A DNA stretch of 64,000 nucleotides from Flammula alnicola (GCA_015499995.1 JADNRV010000057.1:186001-250000), one strand, 5' to 3'. Positions 25,850-38,090 are shown, counted from the first letter of the stretch. Program-made: numbers and translations. Notes: generated by a model not told the origin, from the letters alone.

Positions 25850-28400
25850 CGTATAAGCAGGGCGTATGTGCCGCTGCGGAGTCGGGCGTAGAAGACGGGA
25901 GGTATGATGACTGTCATTTTTAAGCGTGGCTTAATACTTAGTACTTATCCCTCCCTTCTCTTAACGTGCTTTCCTGTTCATGGACAAATTTTCGTGTTAG
26001 AATGTCCCTTGTACGCGTGGCGTCGCATTGTTCTGTGTTCACCCACAGGTTGGTAGGCGTGACTTTTCCGCGTCTTTCCATGATGTTTATGGTGCACTTT
26101 AAGTGTTCTTGCCCACCACGTCGCACTTGTTCATGCAGTTGCAACGAGTGTCGACTCTGGTAAGATTCCGGAATCCGGCGTCCAGGGGTTGATGATGCTG
26201 TCCGTATGGCTTTGCAATCATTGTGGCAAGGTGATACCTTCCCCGATATGCTGGCTTATGATGGATGGCCATGGTTCAGCGAGCGCCGTGTCCCAAATTG
26301 ATACTCTGCGGTCCAAGGACGCATATAAGTACCAATGTAAAAGGTTCGTCGCCGTCTGTCCGTCTGGCAATGTTGCTAAGGTGGGTCTCGTTCCAGGTGC
26401 TATGCTTGCGCCATAGTAGCAGGACGGGAAATATACATACTCATGGAACCCTACTAGTGCCATATTGACAGTACGCAGTCTCCGTTCAACGTCCAGGTCG
26501 ACCTCGTTAATGGGCCAGCGATTGATGTCATGCCTGATATGCCCCTCTCGCCCAGAAATACGGCTTCGGGGAGCGGTGTTTGGACCCAGAACTAGGTAAG
26601 TACTTATTGGCCCTGAGATATGTTATGACTTTGAGTTAACTCATGCCTTAGCCAGGAAGAATCCCCGCTGTTTAGGAGACCGAGAGTAAACTGAGAAGGA
26701 ACTAAAAGACGTGTCATTGGTAATTCCTACGTATCTCGGTAGATACTTAGATGGGTTAGGGCGATAGATATGATGTCTGAGCAATACCTTCGAGTTGTAA
26801 GCGCCTAATGCCGGAGCACAGGAAAGCGTTTGAAGTTGGTGTGAAAAGATCCATCCTCTTTTCAAACTCGAGGCGCGAACGAACACATCCGATCAACGAT
26901 GCCAGTGAGCGCCGCCGAGCGCCGCCGCATGTTGTTTGTTTGAGAGATCGACGCCAAATAGGAATGTTCTTTTTTCGCTGACCACACCGTTCTTGCCTTC
27001 TCTCATCATCACTCTCCTTCTCGCCACCTGTTTCGCCCTTCCTACGACGTGCTTGAAGCTATCAAATTATTATGGTGACTACAGACTATCAGACTGTAAC
27101 GCTGGTGGCACTTTGAAAACACCCTTCGCTGGAGCCTGGCACTGTCACTTTTCGTTGGGGTACATCTCGCGTCCTCATCGCATTTCTTCTCATTCAATCA
27201 TTATATTCTCTTAGGTCTGTTCATTTGAACCATGATGAATTCAACACCTCCTTGTCTTTCCTGCTGCCATTTTTTGAAATTTGGACATGTCTCAGTTTCC
27301 TGGCGGGCTGCGAGACGAAGGATGCAACCACAAACCAACTGACATCACCGTTATGTTGACGCCCTTTCTATCTCACTGGAAACCTATATATCTGGGTTAT
27401 ATTCGTGCGTTTCTTGTATGGCTGTTCGCCGTCATTCCTTTTCTCCATCCCCTTCGCTATGGCTCCGGCGACATCAGCTGTGTCGTTCATGCTCTTCAGA
27501 CGTGATTGAACCCATGCACAATATTATCACGATATTTGCGTCATGGTCGCCTCGTCTTTTAGGTGCTGGAATGATTGGCTGATGCCTACGGACCAATGTC
27601 CGGGCCAAACCAAGCGCTCTCTTTCACTTGTTATTGGTTCCACTAACATGGCTATGTCGCCGGCGGGATCTCTTGTGCTTCAATTTGCGTTCCCGTCGTT
27701 GTGATTCACGAGAATTGGCCAAAGCCACACATCGGTGGCACAATTATCATTCTCAAGCACTCCACTGTGCACTTGCTTTCTTTTCTTTTCTTCGTGTATC
27801 GGTATATCTGTCGCAGGTGCAGTCCCTTCACCAATCACAGCACGTTCATAGCCTAGGGATATGATAAACGTAATTGTTGGGCGTGGCTTTTTCCCGTCGT
27901 TCCTTGAAATTCTTTCATGCTCATGGATCATCATGTCCATTGTACACGCGGCGTCACATTGTTCAGTGTTTAGACGAGTATTGTGGAATGAAAACATCGT
28001 CAGCCGCTGCATCACTGTCCAAGATAACATTCCTCCAACCGCTTCTCTCCATGGTTGACTAGAGTGGAGGTGCCTGTTACGGAGCAGGTATGAAGGAGGT
28101 ATGTGCGCCTCTGCGCTGTGGAGAATCAAACGGTGGACGAGCTCGAGCTCCATGTTGTTGCGTGGCTTTCTTCCCTGACATTCGAGTTTTTACGAGCTGA
28201 TTTCGGAACTTTCACCTCGTACTCTCGTTCTTGCGCCTGTGGTGTTGTCTTCTCCAGTGTACATGGTCCCATAACTATGGTTATCAGGTTGTGTACGACT
28301 TCGGTCTAGCGTTGCATTTGATAACTGCAAACGTGCGAGATAGATTCACATATCTGACATCCGTACTCACGGTAAATTGAGATAGGTATCGGGTGTAGTA
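25850..28400. repeat. mosaic of dispersed repeat modules
   Basis: Starts with the right-hand direct repeat (25,860-25,970). It includes the GTCGCATTGTTCTGTGTTCAC landmark at 26,024, the module start TTTGTTTGAGAGATCGACGCC at 26,935, CACATTGTTCAGTGTT at 27,953, and a TTCACATATCTGACATC block at 28,344 that resembles 6,580 and 53,790. No intact gene was found. Confidence 0.7.
26491..26595 (+). pseudogene. 3' remnant of a 103-aa family gene
   Basis: Reads VQVDLVNGPAIDVMPDMPLS, PRNTASGSGVW, TQN, stop. It matches the C-terminal third of the intact proteins with several replacements (GVLDMPL to VMPDMPL, PGST to PRNT). No upstream coding part can be found in frame. Confidence 0.8.
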
Positions 28401-28686
28401 ATATTTTCGACTGCCCGTTGTTTGTATGTCCGTTGATTGACGTCTATGTTACAGATTTCGGTAGGCAGGATGTGTCGCCTTCGCTGTTTTCAGTGAGTCG
28501 CAGTCACCCATTTCATTGTTCTGTTATTAACACTTATCTCAGTTCAAGTATGTATATCTTGCTTGTACTAATATCGTTGCCGATTTTCGCCCCAACCCCA
28601 GTGTGAAAAATTCGTGGTTCTCGTCGCCGCCTACGCCGCCTCTGTCTCCGCCGAGGCCTATCCCGATAATCGTGCATACCCCTGCT

Positions 28687-29114
28687 ATGCCTACGTCGCC
28701 TGCGCAGCAGCGGCAAGTTTCGACATCCGAAACTCCTTCAGGAAATAGCAGCAATTTGTGCACGCCTTCCTTGCCCTCGTCTATCGATGACAGGGTACCT
28801 TCTCTGCCACCAACGCCACCCGTAAACCCGGCTTCATCAAGTAAGCAATCTCCGAGCCCGCAAGTGGAGCATATAGTTACTCTCAACCCGGCTTCAAGTC
28901 GATTTACGTTGAGCATTCCAATACTTGGACGAGCAAAGGTGCAACTGGAGAGCGTTTTGGGTGTGGGAGACGGTTCGAGTACCGGCCAAGGTTCGTTCCC
29001 TTTTGCTTTTATGTTCTATCCGTTTCGGTGTCCTGATTTTTGACGCTCTTCTTTTCTTCGTCTTTCATTTATCGTTATTATTCGAAAGCGTCCGTAGCAG
29101 AGTATAATTTATAG
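28687..29114 (+). CDS. proline/serine-rich protein, possible partial gene
   Basis: A Pro/Ser-rich frame open from 28,603 (before the first ATG at 28,687) to a GT donor at 28,990. Joined to 29,098-29,114 it ends in phase as AEYNL, stop. The C-terminal part ASSRFTLSIPILGRAKVQLE looks like folded protein, while the N-terminal part is low complexity (repeated TPP and SPP). It may have an additional 5' exon ending upstream of 28,602, where CCCCAG precedes the frame. The function is unknown and the gene model is uncertain. Confidence 0.35.
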
Positions 29115-30347
29115 CCGGCCTACACGGGAGCTTGCCATGTCTCTGCGCGCTTCTTGAGCTCGGCACGCTTTGCCAAGACGATTTCCAAGGCACGTTGTTA
29201 TTATTGCCACACTGTCTCACTTCCATTTTTCCTTCGAGTTTCATGATACTGATTTGAAAACCCACTCCATGTCAGGTGAAACGACAGCGTTTTGAGTTGG
29301 TTAAAAGCCATAAGCAAGACGTGCCGCTAATTAGGAGATGAGGCAGCCATAAATAGATCCTCAATTAAATTCAGAGCGATAGAAGAGTTCACTTGCCGTC
29401 GCAGCTCAGACTTTTGAAATTTTTGGCGGTCCTTGCCCTCATTTTGGGCTCAACGGTCGTTCGGAAAGATATCGGTGCCAATGTGTATGATATTCATCTA
29501 GAGGTGTATGTGTGACCTCTCTTTGCCGCCATTTACTTTCCTCCATTCCATTGTCATCACTTGTGTCGTACAACGCAGCGAGCCAGCATCTCTTGAGCAT
29601 CTCAATGTAGCCAAATTCTGTGATTTTCGGTCCGAGATTTTAATTCGCTACGCGAAAGTTCTGTCAGGCTTGCGTCGGCAGTTAGCTCATCTTGCTTTGG
29701 AGATAGCCTTGCAGACTATGTACTTGGAATCTCTGATGCGATATCGGAGGTGGTGACCCATGTCATGAATCCTCACGATGCATCGACCCATATGCTGCTG
29801 GGTGTTTAGTCATTGTCATGATATCTAACGATAGGCATCATATCATATGTTGTGCTTTGAGCCCTTTCCGAATCACCTCTGTTCAAGCTCCGGAAGGCGT
29901 CTTCCTGATGTTCGAGACTGCAAAGTTGCATGTTCCGGTACAGCCAACAAACTCATGTTCATGATAATGATCTTTACAGTGACTTGCGTATCAAACTGCC
30001 CACGGATTTTTTTTCAACTAGAGTTTTCGGAAGTGCATCTCCGCCAACTCTCGGCACCCAACCACCGAGAGGCACCATCAATCACTTCCGAACCTCCGTG
30101 TTAGCAGCCGAGGCATGCCGCGAGGCACCATCACTTTGTCAGCAAGTTGAAAAAAAATCCGTGCAGTTTGATATGCAAGTCACTGTAGATCATTGTATGA
30201 CAACGAGTTGAACCACGCAGACTGAGCCGTTCACCGTGTTATTCAACTGGTAATTTAGACCGATTTCGAGGCCTTCGGTATGTATGCTTTGCCAAACTCC
30301 GGTAAATGAAGCAAACACCGTGAAACACAATATCCGTATATCTCAAG
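29115..30347. other. intergenic
   Basis: No gene or repeat identified. Short frames at 29,508-29,756 and 29,847-30,211 lack start context and any recognisable protein. Confidence 0.45.
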
Positions 30348-30355
30348 TATAAAAG
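30348..30355 (+). promoter_or_regulatory. TATA box
   Basis: TATAAAAG 70 bp upstream of the start codon of the secreted-protein gene, in the usual position for highly expressed basidiomycete genes. The TSS probably lies near 30,380. Confidence 0.6.
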
Positions 30356-30424
30356 CCACCCCCATTGTAGAGAAAGCACCAGCTTCAATTCCCTCTTGAA
30401 CTCTAGCAGAACCTTTCCAAAGCA

Positions 30425-31343
30425 ATGAAATCCTTTACCGTTACTGCACTCCTTGCTATGGCTACCTCCGCATTTGCAGGGACTATATCCGCGACACCTG
30501 CGGCCCCCGCAAAGGTACGTCGGCGCTACTTGCCACGGATTACACCGGGTAAATGGCTCTCGCTTTCTACAGTGGCTCAGCATCGAAACTGGCGTTACCA
30601 AAGGTCAGTTCATCAGCAACGAATTAGAAATAATATGGTGCGCTGACACCGTAAATTCTATTACCTAGCTGGCAATACGACGACTCTTGCAAAGCGCAAT
30701 GGTGCGGAGGTAGTCACCTGTTACAACACAGGCACCAAGGTATGTATTCGCTCATCTAGTGAACACTATTTGGTCTTACTGGGCGCCGCTCTGGCCAACT
30801 CTTTCAGGCCGATCGTGCACCCATCGTATCTGTGATTGACGACTGGTGCAAGTACGTCGCACTATTCAACCATACCATAACTATCTGGTCTAATTAAAAA
30901 ATGTGCTCCCTAGCAATCATGCCATTGGCACATTTGTTTCAAATGGAGAGACCATCTGGGTTAGCTTTATCTTCTTCCTTACTGTTCTAGCTCACGACAA
31001 TTCTAGGCTCGCTATAACTATGGTACATTCACTGTACTTGTGAGCGGTGAAGCCATTAACGGGTACGTTATACGCCGTACAAATCACTACCTGTATGTTG
31101 ACGAGCATATTCCATTTTGAACACTAGCTGCACCTTCACGGTCGACGGTAACTGCAATCGCCTCCTCAGGGAGCCGGTTGATCAATGCAACACTGGCGGA
31201 GTGAATGGCAAACAGGTGTGTTTGTATGCTGAATCTTATATAATTATGATATTTATGCGATGATCGTTTTGTAGGGAGGGTTCGAAACTGATCTTTGCGG
31301 CCAGTGGCGGACAGACCCTGGATCCAACGGCAGCGATTTCTGA
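30425..31343 (+). CDS. small secreted six-cysteine protein
   Basis: Eight short exons splice in frame to about 164 aa. The first is 30425-30514 and encodes the signal peptide MKSFTVTALLAMATSAFAGT; the last ends with TGA at 31,341. The mature protein has six cysteines (VTCYN, DWCN, GCTF, GNCN, DQCN, DLCG), suggesting three disulfides. Its C-terminal part (NRLLREPVDQCN, GVNGKQGGFETDLCGQWR) resembles a pattern I associate with uncharacterised secreted proteins of plant-associated fungi. No enzyme motif is visible. Introns are very frequent (seven in 0.9 kb), and all follow GT-AG. It is probably an extracellular or effector-like protein; the function is unknown. Confidence 0.8.
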
Positions 31344-32550
31344 TGTCTGAAGTCTCTGATCCTTCCAAGTGACCCACCATGCCATAGTTTCTAGGTAGCC
31401 GTGATTGTGCATGTATAGTAGTCGAAGAACATAGGAGAAATATCGTTCATTCGGATTGATTTGAACTTGCGGTGTCGATTGGCAGTTACGCGAGTACGAA
31501 CCGTAAAAAAAAACTTGCGGCTGTGCAGTACCACTGCCCATAAGTCTTCGCATTTTGGCATCCTGGAAGGAAATTCTCATAATAAAAACAATTTCATCAC
31601 GTGAAATGGCCCTTTCGTCCAGACAATAAATTAATTCATGGTCGGCGTGAATGGTACCCCAGCGCCATGATGAGCTCAGACACCGCTGAAGGACGAGGAG
31701 AAAACAATGATGTGCAACAACAGAACAGTAGAGAAAAGGAATATCGAAAGGGAAGGTGGTGATGAAAAGAAGACGGGACCCGCCTAACCGCAGCGTACGA
31801 CGATGGAGAAACGTCGCAGGGGAGAGGTCGAAAGGAAGAGAATATGAAGAGGTAAAAATAGGTATGTACACGGTTCTCAAAAGCCTCTATCAGCTTCTTG
31901 GACATATCTCGAGGGACGAGAGTCATAGATATAGATCCCATCGCTTGGCTGTGCTTTCGAAAGCGGGAAAGAACATAGAACAGAAGAGGGTGAAAGAAAT
32001 GCATGGCACCGAAATCCAGAGGTCAAAGGTAGAAGTCGAAAAGAGACGAACCTGTATCAAAACACTAGCCGTTCGACTGCTGCTATCGTCCACTATTTCT
32101 CAGTGTTCAGTGCACGCACAAGTTGCTTCCTTCCTTGATGAAGGTGTAAGGAGAACCGGGCGGCCTTCTAGCTATTCAGGCTACCGTGCTGGTGGTTTGT
32201 TCTTTGGGTGCTATAACAACGAGAAATTAGAATTGACATGGGACATGGAGAAGCAAGAGACGATGCGGGAAGCAGATTTGCTTAGGCTTGGAAAGGATTT
32301 TGACTCTAGCAATGGGAGGTCAAGATCAATTCTGAATTGAAACAATAAGTGGGTAGTTAAGCGCATGCTGCTTCCAAGTTAATTTGAGGAAAGCCCGAGG
32401 AAGATACTTCATGAGATCTCAAGAGGTAATTAATATAGCGCGACACTGTGATTAACAGAGTCGGAAAACACTGGATTGATTTCTTCTGTCAATTTCCTAT
32501 GCGATATGTGAATCTGAATCGGTATCCGTGAGATTTTATTGATCGTCATC
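31344..32550. other. intergenic, purine-rich on the plus strand
   Basis: Open frames exist on both strands (31,756-32,340 plus; 31,236-32,004 minus) but look like compositional artefacts of an A/G-rich stretch. It may be an inverted, diverged copy of the pyrimidine-rich repeat. No supported gene. Confidence 0.45.
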
Positions 32551-32559
32551 ACTGACAAA

Positions 32560-32722
32560 ACCGATAGCGAGTATGTCGATCCTGTTTGCAGAACCGGAGC
32601 AGGGGTGCCGCTGGATAATGCCAACTGGAGCATGGCGGGCGCATCCTCGGTCTCGGTCTCGGTGTAGATGAAGGGAGTGCAGGAGGAGGAACCGGTGAGG
32701 TTTGGGCTAGGGAGTGGCATGC
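32560..32722 (-). pseudogene. fragment of an unknown gene, partner of 22,953-23,032
   Basis: Reads MPLPSPNLTGSSSCTPFIYT, ETETEDAPAMLQLALSSGTP and so on, with no splice-supported continuation on either side. It shares about 80 bp with the fragment at 22,953. Serine/threonine-rich with no recognised domain. Confidence 0.4.
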
Positions 32723-33289
32723 AGTAGTCCCGGAAATGAGCGGTATGTGTGCTCGTTTGTCAGGAATATGTATTTCTGAATCTGACTGACTCTTTCCCAG
32801 ATATCGATGTGCGAGAGTTAGATGACAGCAACGGTCCCACTGTTTCTGCGACGTCTGTGTACTGTCTTTCCTTCCTCACATACGCATGCTACAAGAGCAA
32901 GCCAAGCCCTCCCGCGTTATCGGATTGGCCGCATATATACTGGGAATAATTATTGTTGAAGTTATCCAGCGCAAGAGCATTGTACCCAGACCTATGTAGC
33001 AATGAATTTATTCGAAAATATGTGCTTCAGTTCGTCTGTGGCTTCATTGGTCCCTAATCGGAATAGGCGAACGCTAAGTTCTATATTCGCTCAGGCCTGA
33101 GGGATGTCCTGCCGTAAAATCGCTCCCTTTAGATCGCTGTGGTTTGATGCAGGGGAAACGATTCGGTCAAACATTTCGTGTGTCGTGGAAGGCACTGCCA
33201 ATGCCAGTGGTAGTTATCGCTAGCTCTTGGCAGTCTAATGCGATTTTACTGCAAGTCAAAACAGATATTCTGTTTGCACTATACAGGTG

Positions 33290-36200
33290 AACTTGAGCGT
33301 ATCAGCTGGCCTTTGGGTGTCGAGGAAGGATACAATGACGCATGCTGTTTGGCTTAGAGAGCTGAGCCAAATAAGAGCGCACGGACGGTCTTCTTTTTTT
33401 CTGCCCGTCGAGCCTCCTCTTTCTTTCTCTCGTTCTCTCGCCGCTTGGCTATTCTCCCTCTGGCAGGGTTTGTTTCACCTGTCCTTGAAGCTATCAAGCG
33501 TCTTTGTCCACTATCATACTTCAGTTGCAGCCTTCTGGCACTGTTCTATCCCATGCCGGTATGTCGCATATTCTCCTTGCATGTTCTCTCGTCGCCTGCT
33601 CTTCGTCAAACTTCATAGATTATGGTGCATCCATCGCTTTTGTGTCTCTTTTTTGCTCACTTGGCTCATATAGGGACAACATCGTGTGTCCTTCTAGCGG
33701 GTCTCAGATCTGGGTGGACTGAGAGACGAAGGGTACAAGGAAGAATTAATGGAACTTGGTGCCATTTTGGCCCGTTTCTATCTCACGGAACATTGGTGCA
33801 CCTGGGATGTCTACGTGCCTTTTTCGTTGCCTATTCACTGCCATTTCTGTTGCTCTCTGCATCGTCTCTGCTGCGCCTTCTGGGTACGTCAGCTCTATCG
33901 CTTGTGATGTCTTCTGGTGCCTTGCATCTTTCCCGTATCGTGATTTGGGCTGACGTCTACGACTCACAAACCGAACTACGTGTTCAGTCTCGCATACTTC
34001 CTACCTTTCCACTGATGTGGTTATGTCACCAGCAGACTGTGTTGACCTGTTCTTTTACATTGGACGTTCTTTTGGCACTGCACACCTTTTTTCTTCTCTT
34101 TTTTTCTTCGTGCTTTCTTTTTACTGTTGATTATCGACTCGAGCCACCGTGACAGCACGCTCATTCTCCACCCATGGAAATATCTCGTTCCACAGGCCCC
34201 TTCTGACTGCTTCTCTCGGAGTTTGACCAAGGCGGAGGTGCCTGTGTTGAAGGAAGTGGCATTATCTATGGGATGAGTTGTGTGCTGCTGCCCGCTGGGC
34301 GTGAAAGACTGAAAGTGCGACGACGGTGTTTTTGAGCATGGCTTATCTCTGTTTTTCCTTCATATTCTTTCACGTCCATGCATCATTTTGTGTAATATCA
34401 GTCGCCTGTGCGCGTGGCGCTGCATTTGTTCGGGGTTCACGCAGCTACGTACAGCCTTCGTGCCGCTCTTTTTCTCGCTTTGCACATCCATGGGCGGTAC
34501 TATTGCAGTGGATTACTTATTATGTCCTTCTCGCCTGTCTCACATTGAAGATGACTTTCCTCTGGCTATTCGCAGTCATTTCTGTTCTTCTTTGCGTCGT
34601 CTCCGCTGCGGCTTCCGGCGATGTCAACTCTATAGTTGGCGGTGACACGTCGTGCTGAACACCTGTAAAATAAAAAAAAAGTAATTTGCATCAGGATCGT
34701 CTCGCATACTGTTTTGCCGAGGTTTCTATATTGGTCTGACGTCTACGGACCATCGTCGAGGAGCGGAGCTACTTATTCATTCCTATTCTCTTTATACTCT
34801 TATGTTGCATGCGGGATACGTCGATCCGTTCTTTTACGTTGGATATTCTCCTGTGCCCTGGCCCCCTCTCATCACAGCAGCCAGAATTGACTAAAATCTA
34901 TTCTTGATAATCGTAGCCAGCACTGCTCTTTTGGCATTATATGCCCTTCTTTCTCCTTTCTCTTCTTTCTTATTGTCCTCCTTCCTTTACATCATGTTCG
35001 GTCGTTTCGACTCGGGCTACCATTCATTCTGATGTTCCTACGAAACTTTGCACTGCATATTTCTCACCCCGCACCCACTACAGCACGTTCATACACCGAC
35101 GTCGGGGAATACCTCATCTTACATGCCCCTGCTGCCCCTTCTCTCCGAGTTCGACTACGGTAGAGGCGCGTGTTTCCAGGATTCGTTGTATGCGTGTGTA
35201 TGCGCCGTTGCGGAGTCGGGAGTGAAAGACTGAAGGTGTGGCGACCGTGCTCTTTGGGCATGGCTTTTCCCTGTCTTTCCTTGATGCTCTTTCACGTTCA
35301 TGCGTCATTTTTCGTGTTACCTTGTCCCTTCTGCACGTGGCATCGCATTTGTTCAGTGTTCCTGCAATTTTGTACAACGACCTTCTTCTCCCACCACTTC
35401 ACGCTCACACAGCGCTGTCTGGCTATCCTCGCAGCTTCACGTCCAGTGTCCCCGCATTCATTTGTGACAGTGCCACCATCACCTGCGCAAGCTTGAAGAA
35501 CCTGAATACAACTGGGTCGCGCGAGGGCCATGTCGATCCGTGTAAGGTCCAGCATATACCTCTTTCACTTAGGAGTACAGTGTCTGGAAGCGATTCTTGG
35601 ATCCAAAACTAGGCAAGTGGTGTTTTTCTACGACATGCGCGATGATTTAACTCTTGCATCAGATGGAAAAAATTCCCGCTTCGTGGGAGGGAAGGAAAAG
35701 ACACGTGGTTGGGCATTCCTATGTCCCTCGGTGGCTACATCGGCTAGGGCGATGGATACGACACTGCGAGTTGGACTTTGGTATGTTTCACAACAAAGTC
35801 AAACTTCCATGTTGTCTACAGTACCTTCGAATACCAAGTTGCCGCCACACTGCGTCTGGGGTTTTTTTTTCTTTCACTCTTTCCGAAATCTCTCTCGCCT
35901 TTCCTGTGATGTTCTTGACACGACCTAATCTCTCTGTTGACTGGAATGTGATTCTGATCTCAGTGCCCGAAGCTGAGCAATGAAGACCTTTGCTGGCGGT
36001 GTTCAATTCACGACAGTGCGTCGTATATCATCCTGGCATCTTCTCTCGTCTGCTCGCAGACCTACTCTTAGACTTCCGACATTTCAAGCGTCTGTCGGTG
36101 TCATTATTCACAGAAAATTCGGCACGTCGCGCTTTTTTCACATTTCTGCCGTTTTCCATTTTCCTCTCGCGGTGCGCGCGGCCACCAACTTATGTTTCTT

Positions 36201-36450
36201 TCCGCCGTAATTTCTGTTCATCGTTTTTGCTGCATATCCCTCATCGTTAGGCCTCTGCCAACAGCTTCGCGCCCATACACCGCCGCCTGTCCATCTGTCC
36301 TCGAGCAGGCACCTAATGCTGGTTCTCTCCGAGCGTGGCGAAGTGCCTGTTATCAAAGGCATCAGTGGTGCCCAAGCGGCGCTGTGGAGGGCGTGAAAGA
36401 CTGTATAACAGAAGACGATCCTCGACATATCATCAGACGCTGTTGACATG
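33290..36450. repeat. mosaic of dispersed repeat modules
   Basis: The module start CCAAATAAGAGCGCACGGACG is at about 33,367, matching 7,301. Inner landmarks occur at 34,155-34,250, 34,280-34,450, 35,085-35,370 and 36,265-36,345. 35,870-36,050 (TCTCTCTCGCCTTTCCTGTG, GAAGACCTTTGCTGG) matches 7,385-7,490. It contains a remnant of the 103-aa gene at 35,430. No intact gene. Confidence 0.75.
35430..35612 (+). pseudogene. 103-aa family remnant with in-frame internal deletion
   Basis: Reads RSFTSSVPAFICDSATITCA, SLKNLNTTGSREGHVDPC, KVQHIPLSLRSTVSGSDSWI, QN, stop. Compared with intact members, the stretch LNLANGPVIDGVLDM is cleanly missing while the frame is kept, and the N-terminal region with the start codon is replaced by repeat sequence. 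The best-preserved broken copy in the window. Confidence 0.83.
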
Positions 36451-36903
36451 TTGGTGTGTCACCCATTCTCTCGTCCTCATATCGACCTTGTCGAATGTTT
36501 TTCTTGGCTTTACAAGCGCGTCATCCTCGCTGATTCTTTATTACGTGTTGTCCTACTTTCCCGTCTTTTGTTATTCCGTGTCTGCTCTGCCGCGGACTCT
36601 GGCGATGTCACCCTGTGTTGTACGAGCCATTCGAGGAGCAATATATATTGCCTTTTACTCTTTTATTCACATTCTCAAACATCAACTTCATCGATCGAGG
36701 AGCGACTTTGCCCACATGCATTTCGATTGCACCGCAAAAACATTTGCAATCCTTTTCTGCCGTTCCACCTTACCTCGAGCTTCTGCATCCCAAACACAAC
36801 ATTTTCGCCTGCCTGCACCTTGATAACTGTAGGTTTGAGACGACTCAAACTGTTGGACACGTATCTTGGGCTTATGCGTCTTTACGTGAGAGAGCTGGTG
36901 CTC

Positions 36904-36923
36904 GGGTTTAGGGTTTAGGGTTG
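36904..36923 (+). repeat. interstitial telomere-like repeat
   Basis: GGGTTTAGGGTTTAGGGTT: two and a half units of TTTAGGG, the plant-type heptamer, rather than the TTAGGG common in basidiomycetes. Too short to be more than suggestive. Confidence 0.5.
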
Positions 36924-37204
36924 GAACTCGTGGTTGGATGCTGCCCTGATTCCGGTCTGCGTCTCCTCGATATAGTGCAGGCAGTCGACTTGGTTGCGAG
37001 CTTCTTGTGTTGGTCAGCGAAATAACTGACGTGCTCCCGTTGATGCCACAAGGCATCGAGTTAGCAGGGCGTTCGTGTGAATTCCTATATGTTTCTGGGG
37101 AGGTCTGTGGTCGCTTTTTTCGCCTCCATTGTCTGCCTTTTGTACCATCGTCATCAGAGGTATTATCCCGGCCAGGTTTCAGGAATATTCGGACAACGTT
37201 CGCG

Positions 37205-37300
37205 GACCAATGAACTTTTTGCTCGCCAACAGCCCATGTATTTCGGTTGCTGGACGTACCTGCTCGTGTCTGGGAGCGGTGTCTGAACTCAGGACTTTAA
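37205..37300 (+). pseudogene. probable faint remnant of a 103-aa family gene
   Basis: Reads FLLANSPCISVAG and then, in another frame, LLVSGSGV, stop, TQD. It parallels LNLANGPVIDGV and STVSGSGVWTQN of intact copies. Short and frameshifted, so the assignment is tentative. Confidence 0.4.
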
Positions 37301-37442
37301 CAGATATTGGAGGTCAACATTCAGAGAAATGTTTCCATCAATTCGACAGATGCAATCCGTCATACTAAAATCTCAAGTCCGCGACTACCACTACTACCAC
37401 TACGACTAAAAAATTTCATGCGTCCACCTCGTCGGCGCTTTG

Positions 37443-38090
37443 TTAAGCAGAATCTGTGGCCGAAACTGTCACGGTTGGCGCGGTCGTGGAAGGTAGAGCA
37501 CTGATGCTTGCGCTCTCCCTGGCGAACAAGGTTAGTCAGTTTATGCATCATTGTTTCAATTTTACTTACGTCCAGACGACTGTAGTCGTGCGGTCGATGA
37601 TGTACGGCAACTGGTCGATAATGATGTGACAAATCCTCTCTGCCGTGAGACCAGAAGCACTGGCAGCACTGGGTGTCGAAGCACTGGCAGCACTGCTTGA
37701 TGCAGAAGCACTGGCAGCACTGCTTGATGCAGAGGCACTGGCGGCGCTGCTTGACACGGATGCACTGACAGCGCTGCTTGACGCAGAGGCACTGGCGGCA
37801 CTGCTTGACACAGAGGCACTGGCAGCACTGCTCGATGCAGAGGTACTGGCAGCGCTGCTTGATGCAGAGGCACTGGCAGCGCTGCTTGATGCAGAGGCGC
37901 TGACAACGCTGCTTGACGCAGAGGCACTGAGAGCACTGCTTGAGTCAGAAGCACTGGAAGCCCTGCGTTCCAACTTCAACTACAAGTGAACGATTTAGTA
38001 TGTTGAAGGTCGCTCTCGAAGTACTGTTTTACTTACCGCCATGACAGCGATAACTTGGCAGACTACGAAGAGAATGGGTTTGAACTGCAT
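37443..38090 (-). CDS. secreted serine/alanine-repeat protein
   Basis: Three exons (38090-38037, 37979-about 37602, and 37,530-37,443) give about 175 aa. Exon 1 encodes a signal peptide, MQFKPILFVVCQVIAVMA. The mature protein is dominated by roughly ten imperfect copies of a nine-residue Ser/Ala unit (SAASASASS), followed by a short unique stretch (TAERICHIIIDQLPYIIDRT) and a Ser/Thr-rich tail ending VTVSATDSA. Such sequences are usually heavily O-glycosylated and sit in the wall or extracellular matrix; that is inference. No GPI-anchor signal is evident. A TATAAA box (38,145-38,140) lies about 50 bp upstream. Confidence 0.75.
37660..37955. repeat. coding 27-bp minisatellite
   Basis: About ten to eleven tandem copies of a 27-bp unit (plus-strand form GCACTGGCAGCACTGCTTGA plus TGCAGAG). 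They encode the nine-residue Ser/Ala repeat of the secreted protein. Copies vary mostly at single bases. Confidence 0.9.

Noticed and set aside
31756..32340. 194-codon frame, plus strand
   Set aside because: Lies in an A/G-rich stretch with equally long frames on the other strand, and there is no recognisable protein or start context. Composition explains it.
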